From: Prevotellaceae bacterium
Lineage (GTDB): Bacteria > Bacteroidota > Bacteroidia > Bacteroidales > Bacteroidaceae
Direction of reading: 5' to 3'
Length of the DNA: 64,000 bases
NCBI GenBank assembly: GCA_019420585.1
Contig: JAHZGX010000004.1
Location: 62,001-126,000, forward strand
The notes beneath the pieces are model-generated. The model did no database searches and was not told where the DNA came from. It saw only the letters and a program-made list of their open reading frames with translations. This document shows, in pieces, positions 60,201 through 64,000 of the stretch. Every line of letters begins with the position of its first letter. Position 1 is the first letter of the stretch. The position numbers were made by a program, and so were the translations under genes.

Positions 60201-61006
60201 GACTCAATCCCGACCGCAGGGAGAAAAGCGGCATACGCGCTGCCATCATACGCGAAAAGGGTACCAATGGTGAGCGCGAGATGGCCTACATGCTTTATCT
60301 GGCAGGCTTCGATGTGAAAGATGTCATGATGACCGACTTGGTAAGCGGCCGTGAGACACTTGACGATGTGAACTTCATCGTCTTCTGCGGCGGCTTCTCC
60401 AACAGTGACGTGCTGGGCTCCGCCAAGGGATGGGCCGGCGCGTTCCTCTACAATCCCCGCGCCAAGGAGACACTCGACCGCTTCTATGCACGCGAGGACA
60501 CCTTGTCCCTAGGCGTGTGCAACGGTTGCCAGTTGATGATGGAGTTAGGTCTAGTGGGCCGTGCAAGCGGTGATACCGACCAGGCTGAACACCCCCACAT
60601 GGAGCATAATGACTCCCACAAGTTCGAGTCGGCCTTTCTAAGTGTAGACGTGCAGCAGGGCGGACACAGCGTGCTGCTCGACAGCCTGAGCGGAAGCAGC
60701 CTGGGGCTGTGGGTGGCCCACGGTGAGGGCAAGTTCGTGCTTCCTGGCAAGGAGGAGGACTACAACATTGTGCTCAAGTACGCCTACGAGGGTTATCCCG
60801 CCAATCCCAACGGAAGCACTTTCTGCACGGCAGGCATTGCCAGTGCCGATGGACGGCATCTGGCCATGATGCCCCACCTTGAGCGCGCCTTCCTGCCCTG
60901 GCAGTGCGCCTTCTACCCCACTGAGCGTCAGAACTCCGACCAGGTTACCCCCTGGATTGAAGCCTTCGTGAACGCCCGCCGCTGGGTGGAGCAACACGCC
61001 AAGTAA
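57281..61006 (+). CDS. purL: Phosphoribosylformylglycinamidine synthase, large single-chain type
   Basis: PurL converts FGAR to FGAM in purine synthesis using glutamine and ATP. The 1241-aa protein is the fused form. It has an N-terminal PurS-like part, two AIRS-type synthase halves (FAQINSEHCRHKIFGG; VPTGKDSLSMTQKY) and a C-terminal glutaminase. That domain has nucleophile Cys in GVCNGCQLM and the His-x-Glu pair in MMPHLERAF. Full length and intact. It has its own promoter. Confidence 0.96.
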   Translation: MKITFFKTPQRSIIATESKQPLSAEDTEKLCWLYGGAQVATEESLDGHFVGPRREMVTPWSTNAVEITQNMAIEGVTRIEEYFPVQDENAEHDPMLQRLYKGLDQEIFLTHIQPTPIQTIDDLESYNEQEGLALSAEEIEYLHGVEAQLGRKLTDSEVFGFAQINSEHCRHKIFGGTFIIDGEEKESSLFQMIKKTTQENPHSILSAYKDNVAFAQGPVVEQFAPLNHETSDYFVIRDIESVISIKAETHNFPTTVEPFNGASTGTGGEIRDRMGGGTGSWPIAGTAVYMTSYPRTGSTELPWEKQMAPRPWLYQTPQQILTKASNGASDFGNKFGQPLICGSVLTFEHNEGEEKYAYDKVVMLAGGVGYGTRRDCLKGTPQKGNKVVVVGGDNYRIGLGGGSVSSVETGRYSSGIELNAVQRANPEMQKRAYNLIRSLCEEEVNPVVSIHDHGSAGHVNCLSELVEDCGGTIDMAQLPIGDQTLSAKEIIANESQERMGLLIDERHIDHVRNIAERERAPLYVVGETTGDAHFAFEQADGVRPFDLEVSQMFGHSPKTIMRDNTVERKYADVQYTPDNIEDKVKQVMRLEAVACKDWLTNKVDRSVTGKVARQQCQGELQMPLSDCGVVALDYRGTRGIATALGHAPQAALANPAAGSVLSVAESLTNIVWAPLVEGLDSVSLSANWMWPCRAQEGEDARLYQAVQALSEFCLKLQINVPTGKDSLSMTQKYPNGEKIISPGTVIVSSGGQVSDVKKVVSPVLRQEKSTLFHIDFSFCPLSLGGSAFAQSQGYVGSDVPMVADAEYFRDAFNAVQTLVNEGLILAGHDISAGGLVTTLLEMTFANTTGGLDIHLNKMQADDLVKILFSENPGVVIQVADKHCSKVKKILEDMGIGYVNIGHPTTERILTITRNDESVTLDIDQMRQEWYRSSYLMDTKQTMNGKAEERAANMGKQPIHWHMPTDFNGKMSRYGLNPDRREKSGIRAAIIREKGTNGEREMAYMLYLAGFDVKDVMMTDLVSGRETLDDVNFIVFCGGFSNSDVLGSAKGWAGAFLYNPRAKETLDRFYAREDTLSLGVCNGCQLMMELGLVGRASGDTDQAEHPHMEHNDSHKFESAFLSVDVQQGGHSVLLDSLSGSSLGLWVAHGEGKFVLPGKEEDYNIVLKYAYEGYPANPNGSTFCTAGIASADGRHLAMMPHLERAFLPWQCAFYPTERQNSDQVTPWIEAFVNARRWVEQHAK

Positions 61007-61035
61007 TCCATCGGCAGAAACATGCTGTCACCTTA

Positions 61036-61062
61036 CGGGTCACGGGAATTTCCCGTGACCCG
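61036..61062 (+). terminator. Stem-loop after purL
   Basis: A perfect 13-bp inverted repeat (CGGGTCACGGGAA and its complement) with almost no loop lies 30 nt past the purL stop. The following CTTTC is only a weak T-run. Confidence 0.65.
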
Positions 61063-61110
61063 CTTTCGGCAAGCGGCATTTATCTATTGCACAACAAGAA
61101 TCAGAACCGC

Positions 61111-61707
61111 ATGTATTGGCAATTATTCAGCAATTTTTTCCACATCGGGCTCTTCACCATCGGGGGCGGATACGCCATGATACCGCTTATCCAGCAGAAG
61201 GTGGTGGAGCAAAAGAAATGGGTCAGCGAGCAGGAACTGGTTGACCTCATGGCTGTGGCACAGAGTTGTCCCGGCATCTTCGCCGTCAACATCAGCATCT
61301 TCATCGGCTACAAACTGCGTGGCGTGAAAGGCGCATTGTGCAGCACCGTGGGCACATGCCTGCCCTCGTTCCTCATCATACTGTTTGTGGCCATGCTGTT
61401 CCGACAATTTAAGGACAACGAGTGGGTGGCTCGCTTCTTCCGGGGAATACGCCCAGCTGTGGTGGCACTCATAGCCGCACCGGTGTTCCGCATGGCACAG
61501 ACGGCGCGCGTGAACCGCTACAACCTGTGGATACCGGTGGCCTCGGCATTGCTGATATGGCTGGCAGGCGTAAGCCCCATCTACGTCATCCTGGTGGCCG
61601 GACTGGGCGGATACGCCTACGGGCAATACATCAAGGACTCTGCCGACACCACATCCGGACAGGACGGAACGCCCTCACAGACAACAGACAACAGCAAAGG
61701 GAACTGA
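61111..61707 (+). CDS. Chromate transporter family protein, first half
   Basis: CHR proteins export chromate, probably by exchange with another anion; in many bacteria two half-size proteins work as a pair. From ATG 61111 the protein is 198 aa. It starts with FHIGLFTIGGGYAMIPLIQQ and has AQSCPGIFAVNISIFIGYK and about five membrane segments, with a hydrophilic end. The physiological anion is unknown. It is followed 26 nt later by its partner. Confidence 0.88.
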   Translation: MYWQLFSNFFHIGLFTIGGGYAMIPLIQQKVVEQKKWVSEQELVDLMAVAQSCPGIFAVNISIFIGYKLRGVKGALCSTVGTCLPSFLIILFVAMLFRQFKDNEWVARFFRGIRPAVVALIAAPVFRMAQTARVNRYNLWIPVASALLIWLAGVSPIYVILVAGLGGYAYGQYIKDSADTTSGQDGTPSQTTDNSKGN

Positions 61708-61733
61708 CCCCAAGCACATCAACAGCATACAAC

Positions 61734-62312
61734 ATGGCACTCTTATTTCTTCGACTCTTCTGGTCGTTCTTCTGCATAGGGCTCTTCGGATTCGGTGGCG
61801 GCTATGCCATGATATCCATGATACAGGGCGAGGTGGTCAACCATTACCACTGGATGAGCATGGGTGAATTCACCGACATTGTGGCCGTAAGCCAGAGTAC
61901 CCCCGGCCCCATAGGCATCAACAGTGCCACCTACGTGGGCTACACGGCAGCCATGGCGGCCGGGCATGAGTGGTACTGGGGGCTGCTTGGCAGTCTGACA
62001 GCCACCGTGGCCGTGGTACTTCCGAGTTTCATACTGATGCTCATCATCAGCAAGTTCCTCATGAAGTACAAAGACCACCCCGTGGTGGAGCACGTGTTCC
62101 AGGGGCTGCGCCCCGCCGTGGTGGGACTGCTGGCCGCTGCCTCTCTGCTCCTCATGACCGAGGAAAACTTCGGCAACCGCACCGACTGTCCCTGGCAATT
62201 CTGGATCAGCACAGGAATCTTCCTCTTTGCCTTTATCGGGCAGCGCGTATACAAGATGGGGGCCATACGGATCATCTTCCTATGCGGACTTACCGGGATG
62301 CTCCTCCTGTGA
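61734..62312 (+). CDS. Chromate transporter family protein, second half
   Basis: From ATG 61734 the protein is 192 aa. It has FCIGLFGFGGGYAMISMIQG, VSQSTPGPIGINSATYVGY and about six membrane segments. It is homologous to, but clearly different from, the preceding half; a pair of unlike half-transporters is a known arrangement. The frame runs open upstream through the first gene, but that part is out of family. Confidence 0.88.
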   Translation: MALLFLRLFWSFFCIGLFGFGGGYAMISMIQGEVVNHYHWMSMGEFTDIVAVSQSTPGPIGINSATYVGYTAAMAAGHEWYWGLLGSLTATVAVVLPSFILMLIISKFLMKYKDHPVVEHVFQGLRPAVVGLLAAASLLLMTEENFGNRTDCPWQFWISTGIFLFAFIGQRVYKMGAIRIIFLCGLTGMLLL

Positions 62313-62371
62313 GCATCCCTGGACATCACACACCCGTGACAATCACATTACCAACCTAACACCACACAACC

Positions 62372-63745
62372 ATGATGCGAACATCACCCCTTTCCACACG
62401 CCATCTGCTGGCTGCCATGCTGCTGGCCACCATGTCAGGCCACATCGGCCGGACCATGGCACGGACACCAATCTCCATGCCGACCGAAACCCTGCCTGCG
62501 GCCAATGACAAGGCCGACACGCTGCGCTACATCTCGCCCGAGGACAAGGCGCAGGGACAATTCCTGTGGTTCGGCTACAGCCCCCAGGGATACCCCAGAC
62601 GCATTCCGGCCATCACCGTTACCCGCACGGGCACTCTTGTGGCCGTGGCCGACGAACGTCCCTGCGGTGCCGACATCGGTTTCGGTGAGGTTGACCTGCT
62701 CAGCCGATACAGCACCGATGGTGGGCGCACCTGGAACCCATCCGTGTGCATTGCCGATGGTGACGACTCGCTGAAGGACTACCCCTACTTTGGCAAGGGA
62801 TTCGGTGACGCTGCGCTGGTGGCCGACCGCGAGAGCGAGGAGGTGCTCATCATGTGCGTGAGCGGCTGTGTACCCTACCCCCATGCCACTGCCGACAGGC
62901 ATCCCTGCGTGGCGCGCCTGCGCAGCCATGACGGCGGGCTCACCTGGGACAAGCCGCAGGACGTGACCGCACAGTTCTGGGGCAAGACGGGCGAAAGCAT
63001 CTTCGCACCGGCCGACAGCAGCGTGGTGCCCTACGGAGGATTCTTCGGCAGCGGACGCATCGTGCAGAGCCGCCTGGTGAAAAAAGGAAAATACCACCGC
63101 CTCTATGCCGCCATGCTTTGCAGGGGGAAAGGCATGCAGGGGGCTTATGTGGTGTATTCCGATGACTTCGGTGACACATGGCACACACTGGGCGGCGATG
63201 CGCGCATTCAGGCATGCCCGGGAAGCGATGAGCCCAAGGTGGAGGAACTGCCGAACGGAGACATCCTGCTGAGTGGGCGCAAATGGTATGGCCGATGGTT
63301 CAACGTGTGGAAGTTCAACTCTGCCGACTACACTGGCGGACGCTGGGACAAGGCTGTGGCCAGCGACCGGGCGAAAGGCGGAATACGCGTAGGTGCCAAC
63401 AGCTGCAACGGGGAAATACTTCTGGTGCCCGCCACAAGCGTGAGCACCGGGCAACCCACCCACATACTGCTCCAGAGCCTGCCCACCGGAAACGGACGCT
63501 CAAGCGTGTCCATCTTCTACAAGGAACTCACAGCAAGCACCCCACACACGGCACAGGCTCTGGCCGAGGAATGGAATCCCGGACTGCAGATCGTGTTCTA
63601 CTCATCGGCCTACAGCACCATGGCACTCCAGCAGGACGGCCGCATAGGGTTCTTCCTGGAGCAGGCACCCAAGGACTACAGCCTCTTCTACCAGCCACTC
63701 ACGCTGGAAGCCATCACCGACGGTGCCTTCCGCACACGCATGTGA
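62372..63745 (+). CDS. Exo-alpha-sialidase (GH33-like, BNR repeats)
   Basis: Sialidases release terminal sialic acid from host glycans. The 457-aa protein has a signal peptide (about residues 1-30). It carries the Arg motif RRIPAI (Arg77, FRIP-like), three Asp boxes (STDGGRTW 114-121, SHDGGLTW 185-192, SDDFGDTW 263-270) and PKVEELPNGDILLSGR with the catalytic Glu region. A six-bladed propeller is expected. A second ATG directly after the first is an equal start. No sialic-acid catabolic genes lie in the window. Confidence 0.88.
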   Translation: MMRTSPLSTRHLLAAMLLATMSGHIGRTMARTPISMPTETLPAANDKADTLRYISPEDKAQGQFLWFGYSPQGYPRRIPAITVTRTGTLVAVADERPCGADIGFGEVDLLSRYSTDGGRTWNPSVCIADGDDSLKDYPYFGKGFGDAALVADRESEEVLIMCVSGCVPYPHATADRHPCVARLRSHDGGLTWDKPQDVTAQFWGKTGESIFAPADSSVVPYGGFFGSGRIVQSRLVKKGKYHRLYAAMLCRGKGMQGAYVVYSDDFGDTWHTLGGDARIQACPGSDEPKVEELPNGDILLSGRKWYGRWFNVWKFNSADYTGGRWDKAVASDRAKGGIRVGANSCNGEILLVPATSVSTGQPTHILLQSLPTGNGRSSVSIFYKELTASTPHTAQALAEEWNPGLQIVFYSSAYSTMALQQDGRIGFFLEQAPKDYSLFYQPLTLEAITDGAFRTRM

Positions 63746-63873
63746 CCCACACACTGCCACACATGGCACAAGGCATCCCCGGACTTCGGCTCAGCAGAAT
63801 GCCTGTGGGGACGAGCCACTGAAACAAAGTAAAAAGAACAGACACTTTCACCCCGACTTTGCCGAGTCACCGG
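63746..63873. other. Gap after the sialidase gene
   Basis: No gene is seen up to the palindromic element, nor between it and the window end (63958-64000). Confidence 0.4.
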
Positions 63874-63957
63874 CTCGAGGGTGCCGAGATGGCCATCTTG
63901 ACACTCCCGAGATGCCCATCTCGACATCCCCGAGACAGGCATCTCGGCACCCTCGAG
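63874..63957. repeat. Palindrome built from three 23-bp palindromic units
   Basis: A perfect 18-bp inverted repeat (63874-63891 and 63940-63957) flanks three tandem 23-bp units starting at 63884, 63907 and 63930. Each unit begins CCGAGA and is itself palindromic, best seen as CGAGATG/CATCTCG at 63908-63923. It lies 128 bp past the sialidase gene. Confidence 0.85.
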
Positions 63958-64000
63958 TCAGCGACTATTGTAAGTCATTGCGTTACATAGAGATACAAAA

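Noticed and set aside
63874..63957. Possible CRISPR array at the right end
   Set aside because: The 23-bp units directly adjoin each other and are only three; there is no spacer sequence.

Overview
The window is 64 kb of ordinary chromosome from a Bacteroidales bacterium with high GC content, most likely Prevotellaceae-like; the family is an inference. Evidence for the order: a complete nqrABCDEF operon, TamB, the rprXY two-component pair beside rpsF-rpsR-rplI and an EF-G2 gene, DUF4827 and DUF4924 proteins, Bacteroidales lipoproteins, type IX secretion tails, and upstream elements of the form TAnnTTTG, the Bacteroidetes sigma-ABfr '-7' box. No rRNA, tRNA, prophage, insertion sequence or CRISPR array was seen.

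Layout. 0.3-6.2 kb (minus): Na+-translocating NADH:quinone reductase, divergent from tamB (6.3-10.8 kb). 10.8-12 kb: a repeat-rich gap. 12-21 kb: a GC-richer block with a secreted GH31 glycosidase and a SusE/F-like partner, an rRNA methyltransferase, a Gfo/Idh/MocA oxidoreductase, a YgjP-type metallohydrolase, an EEP-fold nuclease/phosphatase and aroC. 21-23 kb (minus): SlyD-type PPIase, a small exported protein with a flavinylation-like motif, and a small lipoprotein. 23-35 kb (plus): mtaB, two glycosyltransferases, radC, an Fe-S assembly factor, lpxH, an M16 protease lipoprotein and a GH95 fucosidase. 35-46 kb (mostly minus): DUF805, rplI-rpsR-rpsF, rprY-rprX, EF-G2, hemW, DUF4827 and an NrnA-like DHH protein. 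46-50 kb (plus): fmt, an ECF sigma factor, rpe, comEC. 50-56 kb (minus): clc, sua5, prfC, DUF4924, lysE. 56-64 kb (plus): ROK glucokinase, purL, a split chromate transporter and a sialidase.

Most genes are housekeeping: sodium bioenergetics, translation, envelope assembly, purine and aromatic synthesis. The accessory theme is glycan use: GH31 with a T9SS-type tail, a fucosidase and a sialidase fit a gut or oral animal-associated niche. None of the three sits beside a SusC/SusD pair here.

The most unusual material is non-coding. There is a roughly 330-bp array with strict 22-bp periodicity (16.5-16.8 kb), a second short 22-bp array (18.1 kb), a dispersed palindromic family with four copies, an 84-bp element present twice, a 189-bp inverted-repeat element, and a palindrome built of 23-bp palindromic units at the right end. 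Notable protein observations are an EF-G paralogue lacking the catalytic His of the G3 motif, a Cys-rich tail on NqrC, a tamB gene with no good start codon, and a frameshifted outer-membrane barrel gene.
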